Shown here: piece by piece, positions 23,901 through 34,478 of the stretch
Position numbering within the stretch: position 1 is the first letter of the stretch
How the letters are laid out: each line of letters begins with the position of its first letter
Made by a program: the position numbers and the translations under genes
NCBI GenBank assembly: GCA_030248225.1
Contig: JASANE010020157.1
Span: 20,625-84,624, forward strand
Length of the DNA stretch: 64,000 nt
Direction: 5' to 3'
Source: Trileptium ribeirensis
Taxonomy: Eukaryota > Nematoda > Enoplea > Enoplida > Thoracostomopsidae
Notes under the pieces: generated by a model
Database searches by the model: none
The model's input: the letters and a program-made list of their open reading frames with translations, nothing else
Told to the model about the DNA's origin: nothing

Positions 23901-26900
23901 AATTCTGTCGAAATCCGGAGATGAGAAATTATAAATGACGCCCACAGACAAAAGAAATTTTTTACGATCTGTCTCGTAACGATCTCAGTCGAAACTTCGC
24001 TTTCTCCGTTTCAATTATCGTTTCGTAAACGAACCAGACATAACTAAATTTTGTCCAACAGTAGTGCGCAATAGCAGTCTCCTAAAACAATCATGACCCG
24101 AAATCGACCGAAATTGCAACCAATAGGAATCACGTTCAATTTTTGGAAAATCTGCAAAATGGAAAATTTTGGACAAAACGCTTTTAAACATAATGCAGTC
24201 GCCAAAATGGCCGTGGACCAGAGTATAAGTGGAAACCCTGTGGTTAACCTGTCATTTGACAAATTTTGTTCGTAATAAATTTTTTAATCATGCATCCAGT
24301 CGCTAAAATCACCCCTGGACTAAGCTACGAAAGTCAAATCCTGTTGGTTCATTTACATTTTTTTCAAAGGAATACGTAACCATTTTTAATAATGCATTCA
24401 GTCGCTAAAATAACTCTGGACTACGTTAGGGAAACCTCCTGAAGTACTACAGAGATATTTTGTTACATTGAGGACATACTTGACATAAGTTATAACTAGA
24501 AAGCTTATGCTAATGTTTAGTTTTCCGTTATAAAACGGAAAAAACAGAGACTTGGAGCTGATTTTTGTTAAGCCATCCTTTCTACATTTCAAGCTAAACT
24601 CGGGCATCTAAAACCATATTTCCTTCATTTGAGTCACATTTCCTTCACATTTATAGCAGCTCCCAAAACAAATAAATAGAGCAAACGGGTATTTATATTT
24701 TTAGGTTTTAAAATTACAATTTTGATAATTTGTGAAAGAAACAATAGTATATACCAAAGGAGTAAAATGCCTCATACTGTTAACTCAGACCTAAAAATGA
24801 TAACTTTTAATACTCTGTGATGCCTATAACATAACCCGAACACACCGTTGCCCACAAAAATGCCTATTTTTCGCCAATCTAGATCACTTTGCATGTAATC
24901 GGTGATGCCTATAACATAACCCGAACACACAGTTTCCCACAAAAAATACCTATTTTTCGCCAATCTAGATCACTTTACATGTAACCTGTGATGCCTATAA
25001 CATAACCCGAACACACAGTTTCCCACAAAAAATACCTATTTTTCGCCAATCTAGATCACTTTGCATGTAATCTGTGATGCCTATAACATAACCCGAACAC
25101 ACCGTTTCCCACAAAAAATACCTATTTTTCGCTAATCTAGATCACTTTGCATGTAATCTGTGATGCCTATAACATAACCCGAACACACCGTTGCCCACAA
25201 AAAATACCTATTTTTCGCTAATCTAGATCACTTTGCATGTAATCTGTGATGCCTATAACATAACCCGAACACACCGTTGCCCACAAAAAATACCTATTTT
25301 TCGCTAATCTAGATCACTTTGCATGTAATCTGTGATGCCTATAACATAACCCGAACACACCGTTGCCCACAAAAAAATACCTATTTTTCGCGAATCTAGA
25401 TCACTTTGCATGACATAGTACGTAAATTAATCACGAAACAAAAATCATTTCTACTGCCAATTTTACGCATATAATACATTCATAATCTGCGATGTGTATA
25501 GCGTATTCCAAGCACACCCTTCCCAATTAAAATACCCATTTTTTACAAAATCAGGCCACTTTGCACGACACTCAATATATAAAATATTGATGCCAAAAAA
25601 GCTAAAATAGATTAGCGTGTTTTCATTTTTAAGTTATTTTGTTTAATCACCTGTAACAAACTGTACTTGATATATATATCGCCCTAAAACCACGTGAACC
25701 CTGAATGCATTCAAAATTATAAAACCTTGCCTATCCTAAGACCATCGAGAACAACTGACAATGCCTCAAGTATTTGCAATAATACTCAAAAAATTTTTGT
25801 GACAAACCCAACGGCCCAAGTTGTGATGCCTGAATGCGCTAAAAGTGAAGTTAAAATAAATAATAAACGAACGACTCTTACCTCGGAATGTCGCCTTCTT
25901 TGAGCAAACTTTGTATTATACCAGTCGACGCGCTTGAAGAAGCTATGCTAATTTTCGGCAAAAAATCTGTCAGGCATCTGAAAAAACACACAATATATCA
26001 AGCAGTATACATTTAGGGTACATAATCGCCAGCAAATGATGCTATTCGTCAAATGTCCCCGTCGACATAACAAATATGCAAATATGTTCCAAGCGGCTCA
26101 GAGAATGAAATATTGCGCTTTTGAGAACTAATTACAAAAAACTGGCTTCTATTATATATAACGTAAGTTAGTAAAAACAGATGTTTTCGAAAAAATACGG
26201 CTCAAGACGTAGACCACAATATTTAGTTCTATCTGAAATAAAAACAAGTAATTGATAATAGTTTACAAACGACATAAAGAATGCACCGAATGAGATCAAT
26301 TATTATTCTTAATAGTATGGAATCACATTTTTTGCAGTATTTGAAAAGTCCTTCGCTTGAGTTTATTAAATCTCGTTAGAATCAAAAAATTTTGTTCGGT
26401 TTTGTGTGGTCTTTCACATTTTTTTTGAGAAAACATTTCAGAGCTGTTAGTTCCAAATTGTTTGCAAATAAATAAATTTTGCTCCATTTCTGGTCGATGT
26501 TCAACAGTAGGCAATCATTTTTGGCAAGTATTATAGGAACGGTACCATCAAAGAAAAACACCGGGTTTGCATAGTTTGTGCATATAATCACACTTGCAAA
26601 ATAATTATTTTGGTTAGTAGATTTCCTTATATTTTTTATTATTTCAATGTCTGGTGATATTTGTTAACATAATAAAAATATATAATGTTGTTTAACAGTA
26701 TTAATCCTTCACAATAACACCAAGCATAAGTAAGCCGAATCCCGTACACATTAACTTTCGCCAAGATTAGACGATGTGACGCCTTGATCTGGCCTGTCCA
26801 CAGCCCTCCGAAAAGTGGGGGGGGAAACTTCGGGGGCCCCCCATGTTCATTCTCGGGGGAAATTTCAAAGTGGGGGGGGATAAATTTTGCTTAAAAATGC

Positions 26901-29900
26901 AAAATATTTGCATATTTTCATGCATTTTTACTACTGTGAACGTACTTTCAAGCTAAAAACAATATTTCACCATTATAAATGGTGGTAATTAATGTTTAAA
27001 AAACAATTTGCAAACAAAAAACATAAATTTTCAGACAAAAAAATTTTGGAATTAGTCGAGCACCGGGGTTTCGGCCGAGTGGGGGGAACGGACATGGGGG
27101 AAGTCTCACGAACATGGGGGATTTGGAAAGTGGGGGGGTCCCCCCACCCCCCCACTGTGGACAGGCCAGTTGATGAAGAGCGTGGTACTCATGCCGCACT
27201 AGGTTTATATCCTGTAAATGCGACGTGTTCGAGTTTTGCGTCTCTTGTCCCACTTTTAGAGTCGCGAACAAATTTACTACTTTTGTCGTGTCCACGCCCA
27301 ACGTTTATGCGCTACTAAACTTAAAGTGACATCGGTAACAATTCTATTTTCTAATTCCCGATGTCGAATCCACATCCATTGTTACAGAACAAATAGGATA
27401 TTCGATTCACTGCTAGCGCAGACTTAAATGTTTTCATTCTGGTTATGACAATTCCGTAACATTTCGTAGCATCGAAACAGGATTCGCCTTTGTTCGCGAA
27501 CAAATGTAATATAACTGTGACGTCATATTATTTAACAATTACTGTTCGCGAACAAACCTCTTGTTAAAACAAATCCGACAAAATTCTGTTCGCGAATATA
27601 TTGGATATTCGCGAACAAAAAGTCGTCTTTTCTGACCGACAAGAAAACGTCCGGTGATGCAAATTTTTACAAAAACAAAATAGGATGGTCAGTGGGGTCA
27701 TTTTAAGTTTAGTCGCGCATTATTTCAAATTTACACTAACAGGACTTTTTTTATTGTTTTGTTCAAATTTGGGGTTGGAGGGACAAAAGTGGAAAATATA
27801 TCCGCCCTAAAACTGGAATTGGATCGTGTTATCCCACAAGACATATAACCGTAGTGTGACATGAGTGTTAATATATGGTCCATAAGGATACACAAAATAT
27901 TCACTGTTCTCGGCTAAAAATTTCCTTTTAGTGTTCTGGTTTAGTTTTAAAATTGCTATGAAATAATTATTTAGACTTGCCATAAATGAATGCTGGTTAC
28001 TCGCAGTCTGTTCGATATTCGCTCAAAAGACAGCGCTAAAGTTTCACTCGAAAATGTTTCAGTATCCGTTAGTACATTTTTAATCTGCTCTAAGTTTTTA
28101 GATATGAGTAAGTGTTGTTCGATATTTTTATTCGGCGTCTGTTGTTTCGTACGAAGCTAGACAGTAATTTCTGAAAAATGTACAATGCCGGTAGATGGGA
28201 GAAAGTAGGTAATTTAGCATCGCGCAGTTGAGAACACAGAATACGACTTTGTACTCTAAGTAATTTATACTTTATAATAAGGCTGAAATAGTTTGATATC
28301 AAGATCATTAATAATATTGCCTGTTAGTGGAGTTTGAAAAGCAGCCAGTTTATAATACAACCATATTATTATATGCCGCACAAATTCCGAAGGCAAGTCA
28401 AGCGTGCTTACCTCCTCGCGTACTCACGAAGGTACTTTTTAAACACACGTGCCAAATCAATCAATATCGCATTGTTCAAGCTGACTTGACTTGCGCCAAG
28501 GATACATTTTCGGTAGAACATGAACAGCTCGGATGCGGATTGAAGATTGACTGCGCCAGCTTCAGTTTCGGGACGTGGCGTTCCGCGTTCCTGACATGAT
28601 TTCACATACTCGTCGAGCAGCGATCGAAGGCTCGCATCTTGTGTCGCTGTGAAAACCGAAAGGTACGGCTCGAAGCACGATCGAATGATACCGCAAAATG
28701 GATTTCTGCAAAAGAATTATACTAAATAAAAGCTCACAAAAGAACCATTCTCAGATCATCAGAATGTAATTATAACAAATTTATATAGTTTCTGAGGCTT
28801 CATTACCAATAATACAAGACCAATTCATTTTATAAGAAGACGCAGTCCTAGTGTGTACCCAGTCCTAGTTTGCAGACTGACAGGTTTCGAACGAACCTCA
28901 AGTACTGTTAGACATTTTGTCTCGAACATATAAATATTGCCTGGAACGGCATTTTAACAGTTTCAAACACGTTCCCAAAAACGCTACACTAATATAACGT
29001 CGACTATACATGTGTATGTAGTCCTAGTTTGCAGACTGTCAGGTTTAAAGCGAACACCGAATACTCTCATACATTTTGTCTCGAGCTTTAAAAATATTGC
29101 CTGGAACAGGGTTTTAACAATTTCAAACACGTTGCCAACAACGCTACACTAATATAGCGTCGAGCATTTGATTTTTCAAATTTACATTTGACAGGCACTA
29201 TCGACGATATCCACCCACCAGGACTTTAAGTAAGGGTCGAATAATTTTCGAACCAACAAAGAACGAAAATCGAACGAACAGCGGACATTTTACGAACAGC
29301 ATGTGTTGCACACATCACATTATTTGGCATTGTATCGTGGCAAATAATTTCATACGTGTACATCTTCTGACCGACTGGGATATATGTGCAATGAAAATGG
29401 TAATGTGTCGAAATTTATTAAATCATAATCGAACCAGATCAAATTTCGCTCAATCAAAATTTATTGAAATCGATCGAAAGCTCGTTTCATCTAATTAGAC
29501 CGAGATTTCGTTTAACAGAGATGAATTAAAATTTTATAAAATGAGACATTACGCTAAAACGGAAATCGATCGAAATTTTGTTCATGTGAAATCGACCGAG
29601 ATTTAAATCGATTCTTTTGCACTAAGCCTGCCCCTACAACTGTATTCGTCACTGACTTACGTAGTTTCGTTAGTGCTTTCTTTTGCAAAAGCCGACGCAT
29701 CTTTATCAACGACTGCTTCCGCAACTTCTTGACCAACCTTCTTTCGATCACCATTACTACTACCATCTGCGAGCGGTGATACCTTTTTAACTGGAAATCG
29801 TTTCGTCAGCAACGCTTCAAATTCAGCAGTTTTATTAATCGCAAACTGCAACACAGTTGCCTTGATTTCAGAGCGACGTTTTTCCATAACCCTGCCCAAC

Positions 29901-32900
29901 TCACGTCCTGTTAGGCTACAAAACTCCAGCGCCAGCTGCTGGGGTAGATCCCATTCTTGTGGAAATATCGCCGCATGTTTCGATTCGAAATCGACCAAAA
30001 AGCGTTTAAACCACGTGTAGCGCTGATCGATTCGGTCTAACCATGCGGCGTCCTGTGTGTCTTCGTAAAGAACCAAATATTCCGACAGCTGAAGCTCAAC
30101 GAACCACGATATAAGTTCACGCTTAATTTTAGGATCAAGGACGTTGACCAATGCGCACGCGTCTTTCATAGCCATCGCCGTCGCCCCACCGGGACGTCCA
30201 CCCTTGACCCAATCCTTAAATTCGCTCAATACTTGAGCGCCAAGGTTCGATCGCACCAGCGTTACCTTGTCGGCTAGTTCTTTTACTTGTCGAATGTGCA
30301 TATAGCGCTCAAAATGATCGAGAACGTTCATTATTCCGGGCAACAAGTTGTTCAACTCGCCGTACTGTCGTCGCTGGGCTAGACTTTCCAGTGTTTCCAC
30401 CCCGCCGAGTAACATGTGTAAATGGTTGAGCGTCGTAATCGACGAGGTCAAGTTCTTCTTCGCCGTATCGAGTTGCTTGATATCACGCGTTATCTCTTTG
30501 ACCATCATTTCCGATGAGTCCGTTTTTTGCTTGATTTCACGAATTCGCGTAAACAGCTCCTAAACACCCGAATAAAAACGATAGTAAAAAGAAATACAAA
30601 CCAGGAGCAAGATCTGTATAGGATCTGGGCAAATTTTTAATACGACAAACAGTTTGATCTATTTTCGCAAACGATAGCTCTCTTTGACCATCATTTCCGA
30701 TGAGTCCGTTTTTGTTTGATTTCACGAATTCGCGTAAACAGCTCCTAAACACCCGAATAAAAACGATAGTAAAAAGAAATACAAACCAGGAGCAAGATCT
30801 GTATAGGATCTGGGCAAATTTTTAATACGACAAACAGTTTGATCTATTTTCGCAAACGATAGCTGGATAAAATTTAACTATTTGATCCGTTCACAATTGT
30901 TTTCGAATATTTACTGTGACTATTCGGATCGATTAAATCTCGAATGGACACCGACGATAAATATTTCATCGAAATTATCGAGCAAAATTCCTGTCGAATA
31001 GTTACCGAGCGGCGAGTTGACAGCTGCAATCAAACGCGAGCTCATTAATCTAACACAAATACTAACACAATCATTAACACTCATTGTAATAATACAGCAC
31101 ACGCCAGAAATGACTGCAGCTGGTGGCTCGACGTTTGCTCTGTGATCGGTCAATGCTCGTATATTGACCGATTGCTCGAAAGACGACATTCATTTCTGGC
31201 GCGTGCTGTATGCACCAGCTCGTAAAATATAAGTTTAGCCGACTGCGCCATACTCATACTCAATAAATATGAACACTGAACAAATTTAAAAATGCCCGAA
31301 ACAATAGACACAAACCGGTTGCGCTACTGAGCGATTCAAAATGCCGCCCCATTACGTTGATATCAAATATTTGGTAGACGATATACTAAATACATATAGC
31401 CGTTTGCTGGATGGCCCATTGCATCTGAAGAATAAAGTAATGCTCCTTGCAGTCCGCGCCAGAAATGATTGGTGCCTTTCGAACGAGCGGGCATCAGGGA
31501 AGCAGCGGTGTAGCTTGTTTTTAGCAGCGAGCTTATATAGCAAGCAAAATATGTAAGCACGTACATTATATATGCGCCGGAAATTTTCTGGCGTATATAT
31601 AATGTACGTGCGATAATATAGTACTCTGACAAACAGAGCAAAGCACTGCATTGTAAACAACATAGCCATATATACATGACACTTCCGCAGAAGTGTCATG
31701 TATATATACCTCAACGCATTACCTGTATTGCAACTTTAGCCTCGCACAACGCTTCGTGTCCGCCACGCGCAGATGCACTCTGCGTATGAACGATCGTCGC
31801 CAATTCGCGATCCATCGATTCAATATCAGTCGACACCGATGCAATTGCTTCGTCAATGCCGTTGAGCGACTGCTCGGTCGGAAACATCGCATTGATATGA
31901 CCAACGACGTCGAAATCGGCACGATACATTGGATCGTCTTTAGGCATTAGGTCGTCGATAGCCTAATACAAAATATGTATATAACACAGAACCAGAAAAT
32001 TATGACATGTCTTGAAATGCGGAATTCAAAATTTGGCTACAATTTGTAATAGAAAAACTGACAAAACACGATAATTTTTGGAATATAATTGAATTGAACT
32101 TTTGAATTTAATAAAAAATCTTTTAAAAAGTTAGAATAGTATTCGCGCCATCAAATTTTTGAAATTAGTTACTCTATCAAGATTTCAGAGCGTAGTGAAG
32201 CATAGGTACACCTACGCCTTTTGCGTGGGCAGCCAACCAGCTCTCGATAGCATACGTCGATATGCTATTATGTGAATATCACACATTACGCACATAAATT
32301 AGAAAAAACTAACACCGGCAATAAGTTTTCCATGCCCCAAAATCCCCTAAGTGCAAGCTATCAGCCTCGCAGGACGTAACAGTAAAATTAGTAATTTTAA
32401 GTCGATGAACCATGGCGGCACCATACCCAAGGGAAATTTTTCAGTTGCCCAGGATGTCGGCACAAATTTTCGGTCGAGGAACCACGAGGGTGCCGTACCT
32501 CAAACGTTATATTGCCAGAACCAGAGCCTTAATCGATAAACAGAAAGAGGCATCGGAATTTACCATTTTACTATGAAATTAAACCAACCGGAGCAAAAAT
32601 TCGAAAGTTAAGATAAAAATAACCTTGATTCCATGAAGTGTTCTAAAATGGGGTAATAAAACCCTCATTTTGCATTCTGATCACGGAACCAGACCTCTAA
32701 CCCAAAACACTCGGGGATGTACACGGTAAATCGACTTGCCGGTTCGAATTAACCCAAAATCATGAAAATCGATTAAGTCGTTCCCGGAATCACTCCGGAT
32801 ACTTCTGAGTTAGAGCCTAGGGGGCAGCTCAAAGCCCTCAGACGTTATTTTGATGCTGTGGAGAGACCAGAATCTGCTTTGGACACACCATTATTATATA

Positions 32901-33992
32901 TTATTGTTGTTTACGAGTAGTGCTTCACATTCTGCAGCATCAATCGGGCATATCCATGTTTGGACAGATATATTTTTAATATCACCACGAAAGATGGGGT
33001 CCTAATCCAACAAACTGAAACACCATGAGATAAAAAATTAAGCGATGAAGTGTCTTGCGCTAGGCAACTAATATTGACAAGCATAATTAACTAGCATGTA
33101 AACCAAAAATTATTTTCAGAAAAATTTGATAAAAAAATTAAGTTTATTACCCATAATTATGTACAAAAATATATTCAGGAAACGAACGTATTTCGATCCA
33201 ATTCTTATGTAAATTCCGAAATCTGATCCATATATACCAAATTCGTGCCAAATAAGGTTGAGAACATAACGCTATATTGATAAAATAGAGTAGCTTATTG
33301 CTTACGGCTAGGAGGGTGACCCCCCCCTACTTTGTCTTAGGCTTAGTACTGAAGATGCAAGCTATGCAGTATGCGCCTTTGTCCAACGAGGGAACAGAGT
33401 AAACCAGGCAGCTAGCGAACCGCTGTCATTTTTGATATATACAGTACGGACCAAAAATGACATTAGCTCGCTCCCGACTCGCTCGAAATAAATTTGTTCT
33501 AAAAATAGAATTTATTATTAGTTTAAATAGTTTCGAAATTTTGAGCGAGCTATCATTTCGCGCGCATACTGTATGTAGTGTAGTTTACGGCATATCGTGC
33601 ATATCTAGATAAGCTAGAGTACTCGCCTAAAATGACTGTCGCTCGCTCGATATTTCGAAACTATTTAAATTAACAGTAAATTCTATTTTTACGACAAATT
33701 TATTTCCAGCGAGCGACAGTCATTTTTGGCGGACACTGTACAAAGAAATGAGCTCCGCGCTGCTCACCTGTTGTACTTGCGGCGAAAGCTGCAATATTTC
33801 TTCGTCTACCAGGTCTAGCGTATCATTATGTCCGCCGCGCTCCGAAGCTTCACCACCCGTGATCGTCGCAGAGTTAGGCGAAGGATTTTGGGGATCTAAC
33901 TCGGCCAAAGTAGCTGAGACTGAGGATAAATCGGCATGTTCACAGTTGATATCGGCAAAATCAGCACTGGAATGATCATTATTTTGACTCAT
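17457..33992 (-). CDS. VPS53: VPS53, GARP/EARP tethering complex subunit, 9 exons
   Basis: Coding exons, 5' to 3': 33992-33768, 31962-31723, 30559-29661, 28705-28412, 25977-25882, 21850-21727, 21471-21352, 19332-18982, 17924-17457. All introns are GT-AG and phases agree throughout, giving 2817 nt and 938 residues. VPS53 is a rod-like CATCHR subunit. With VPS51, VPS52 and VPS54 (GARP) it tethers endosome-derived vesicles at the trans-Golgi; with VPS50 (EARP) it works in endosomal recycling. Family blocks seen: FPTEQSL (residue ~97), [13 protein letters not shown] (~173), [63 protein letters not shown] and the terminal [14 protein letters not shown]. Two parts are poorly conserved and likely disordered: the acidic first 65 residues and a Gly/Ala-rich linker of about 80 residues before the C-terminal tail. 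No frameshift or stop is present, so the gene looks functional. Confidence 0.95.
17925..18981 (-). other. VPS53 intron 8
   Basis: AT-rich; no internal element with clear ends. A short CTAAGCTTAAGCTTAGCC motif near 18830-18855 recalls the dispersed CTTAG repeats. Confidence 0.5.
18982..19332 (-). CDS. VPS53: VPS53 exon 8 (residues 667-783)
   Basis: Acceptor TTTGCAG, donor GTAACT, phase 0. The most conserved part of the C-terminal domain ([31 protein letters not shown]). Confidence 0.97.
20010..20310 (+). repeat. diverged tandem duplication in VPS53 intron 7
   Basis: A segment with CATTCGCAA, GGCCTATT, CGCGCGTCCT and CCAAAAYAATC occurs at about 20022-20140 and again at about 20198-20315, in the same order. 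No coding content. Confidence 0.6.
20315..21195. repeat. unclassified interspersed element with GAGCGAGTGG ends
   Basis: Starts with GCGAGCTCATTCCACTCGCG and ends with CTCGCAAGCGAGCTTC. Between them are CTGTCTGTGTGTGTCTGTCGC and TTGATAACGGTTGGGCGGAG, a style of repeat met in many invertebrate genomes. No protein found; class not assigned. Confidence 0.4.
21352..21471 (-). CDS. VPS53: VPS53 exon 7 (residues 627-666)
   Basis: Acceptor AATTTTAG, donor GTGAGC, both phase 0. Encodes [19 protein letters not shown]. Confidence 0.95.
21727..21850 (-). CDS. VPS53: VPS53 exon 6 (residues 585-626)
   Basis: Acceptor CATTTTCAG, donor GTAAGT. Encodes [20 protein letters not shown]. Confidence 0.95.
22152..22435 (+). 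mobile_element. tRNA-headed SINE candidate in VPS53 intron 5
   Basis: The first ~75 nt read like a tRNA: CTCAGTTGGCACAGCG near the A box and GGGTTTGAATCCTA at the B box. The acceptor stem does not pair and the anticodon arm is irregular, so it is not a working tRNA gene. About 200 nt of unrelated body follows. Confidence 0.5.
22597..22795. mobile_element. short inverted-repeat element with CGGCTCGGCTCC arms
   Basis: GTCGGCTCGGCTCCTAAAG near 22645 is mirrored by CTTTAGGAGCCGAGCCGA near 22745. Outer ends start CAGTACCCAGCAAAAATGAC, similar to the mariner-like MITEs at 33442 and 33617. The right end is poorly defined. Confidence 0.5.
24185..24430 (+). repeat. three diverged ~105-bp units
   Basis: TGCAGTCGCCAAAAT, TGCATCCAGTCGCTAAAAT and TGCATTCAGTCGCTAAAAT, each followed by a CTGGAC motif, mark three unit starts near 24193, 24291 and 24390. 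Confidence 0.55.
24818..25412 (+). repeat. 85-86 bp tandem satellite, 7 units, in VPS53 intron 5
   Basis: Units beginning TGATGCCTATAACATAACCC start at 24818, 24903, 24989, 25075 and onward. Each contains CTATTTTTCGC and AATCTAGATCACTTTGCATG. A degenerate extra unit lies at about 25487-25565. Neighbours are nearly identical, so the array is young or homogenised. Confidence 0.95.
25882..25977 (-). CDS. VPS53: VPS53 exon 5 (residues 553-584)
   Basis: Acceptor TTTTTTCAG, donor GTAAGA. Encodes [10 protein letters not shown]...[10 protein letters not shown], matching human LSGNLPK...ISSLLKEK. Confidence 0.9.
26789..27169. mobile_element. MITE with CTGGCCTGTCCACAG ends, copy 1
   Basis: The 15-bp terminal inverted repeat is perfect, followed by G-runs. 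TTGAT flanks both sides (26784-26788, 27170-27174), a 5-bp target duplication. No transposase. The second copy is at 43821-44159. The superfamily is not assigned. Confidence 0.87.
27308..27719. mobile_element. Harbinger-like MITE, copy 2
   Basis: TIRs start TGCGCKACTAAACTTAAARTG. TTA flanks both sides (27305-27307, 27720-27722). The interior again contains TTCGCGAACAAA. It shares ends and interior style with 15920-16446. Confidence 0.8.
28412..28705 (-). CDS. VPS53: VPS53 exon 4 (residues 455-552)
   Basis: Acceptor TTTTGCAG; begins [15 protein letters not shown]; ends KKYLREYAR before donor GTAAGC. Confidence 0.95.
28862..29165 (+). repeat. two-unit 158-bp tandem repeat in VPS53 intron 3
   Basis: Units start with GTCCTAGTTTGCAGACTG at 28862 and 29020 and end CTACACTAATATARCGTCGA. 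They share most bases, with point differences throughout. Confidence 0.85.
29661..30559 (-). CDS. VPS53: VPS53 exon 3 (residues 156-454)
   Basis: Acceptor GTGTTTAG, begins [12 protein letters not shown]; donor GTAAGT leaves 2 nt. Holds the core N-terminal domain. Its first ~67 bp and the acceptor are duplicated upstream at 30679-30863. Confidence 0.95.
30493..30863 (-). repeat. 185-bp tandem duplication of the VPS53 intron 2/exon 3 boundary
   Basis: 30493-30678 and 30679-30863 are almost identical. The first copy contains the real start of exon 3 (30559) with its 3' splice site. The second repeats the same acceptor (exon-like start at 30744) and about 66 bp of exon, but has lost one T of a T-run and carries a C-to-T change, so its frame is broken. 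The duplicated acceptor lies upstream of the real one. Confidence 0.95.
31095..31208. mobile_element. mariner-like MITE in VPS53 intron 2
   Basis: Ends CAGCACRCGCCAGAAATGA are inverted and flanked by TA on both sides (31093-31094, 31209-31210). 114 bp, no coding. A related single end occurs near 31448 (CAGTCCGCGCCAGAAATGA). Confidence 0.75.
31557..31611. repeat. 22-bp-arm hairpin in VPS53 intron 2
   Basis: GCACGTACATTATATATGCG is mirrored by CGTATATATAATGTACGTGC, with one G-U-type mismatch and an 11-nt loop. Confidence 0.9.
31668..31707. repeat. perfect 18-bp-arm hairpin next to the VPS53 exon 2 donor
   Basis: ATATATACATGACACTTC and its exact reverse complement are separated by CGCA. It lies 15 bp downstream of the exon 2 donor in the VPS53 transcript. 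Confidence 0.95.
31723..31962 (-). CDS. VPS53: VPS53 exon 2 (residues 76-155)
   Basis: Acceptor TATTAG, phase 0; donor GTAATG. Encodes [11 protein letters not shown] and RADF...FPTEQSL. Confidence 0.95.
31963..33441 (-). other. VPS53 intron 1, distal part
   Basis: No gene. Two short similar blocks near 32400 and 32465 (AATTTT..GTCGA.GAACCA) suggest a small old duplication. Nothing else recognised. Confidence 0.4.
33442..33571. mobile_element. mariner-like MITE, CAGT ends, copy 1
   Basis: Left CAGTACGGACCAAAAATGAC and its right-hand inverse are flanked by TA (33440-33441, 33572-33573). Inner arms carry AGCTCGCTC. 130 bp, no coding. Confidence 0.8.
33617..33738. mobile_element. mariner-like MITE, CAGT ends, copy 2
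   Basis: Right end reads CAGTGTCCGCCAAAAATGAC when reversed; the left end is a diverged match. The inner ATGACTGTCGCTCGCT arms are perfect. TA lies on both sides. The element ends 29 bp from VPS53 exon 1. Confidence 0.8.
33768..33992 (-). CDS. VPS53: VPS53 exon 1 (residues 1-75)
   Basis: ATG at 33992 (G at -3); donor GTGAGC from 33767. Ends in [13 protein letters not shown], matching the family's LQLTPEVQ; the preceding residues are acidic and low-complexity. Confidence 0.9.
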
Positions 33993-34104
33993 TACGCTAA
34001 GGGATCGAATAAACTAATTATATAAATATATACTCGTAGAATTCAATTATTTACTATATATATAATTCAATACACTTAAAGCGACATTGAACCATATCCT
34101 ATAA

Positions 34105-34478
34105 ATCTACCACTGCAGCTGTAAATGTTTAAACAGTTTGAACGATTTCGCCAAGCCAACCAAGTCCCGGGCTTCGGGGTTGGGAAGACTATATTATTTT
34201 AGCCCGAATGCGACCATTTCACGGATACATTTCTGATCCCAAGAGGACTACTAAAAATGCAGTGTTGACATTAGAAATTCGATATCAACATAACAAAACC
34301 TGCAGTGGGGAAGGCTGAGCAGCTATGTAAATTTTACCTGCAGACCTAAAATTTCACCTGGGACCCTTATTTTGTACCTTACACTTGCTTTCCTATGTGT
34401 GCGAATTTGCCGGAAACACGGCAAACCTGCATAAAATTGGCATATTAACGTCCCATTAGTTTCCAAAACAACAAAGTA
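34105..34478. repeat. 374-bp direct repeat, copy A, between VPS53 and the LINE
   Basis: Starts ATCTACCACTGCAGCTG and ends ACAACAAAGTA. Copy B at 43267-43639 has the same two ends; I count about 19 substitutions and one indel. Copy A abuts the 3' tail of the LINE and copy B abuts its 5' end. This arrangement fits a very long target-site duplication. Copy A begins 112 bp above the VPS53 ATG, so it may hold VPS53 promoter or 5' UTR sequence. Confidence 0.9.

Noticed and set aside
24818..25412. CRISPR-like array
   Set aside because: Units are contiguous 85-86 bp satellite monomers with no variable spacers, in an animal intron.
26992..27318. 108-codon + strand and 101-codon - strand ORFs
   Set aside because: Both run through a MITE and its G-runs; they are non-coding element sequence.
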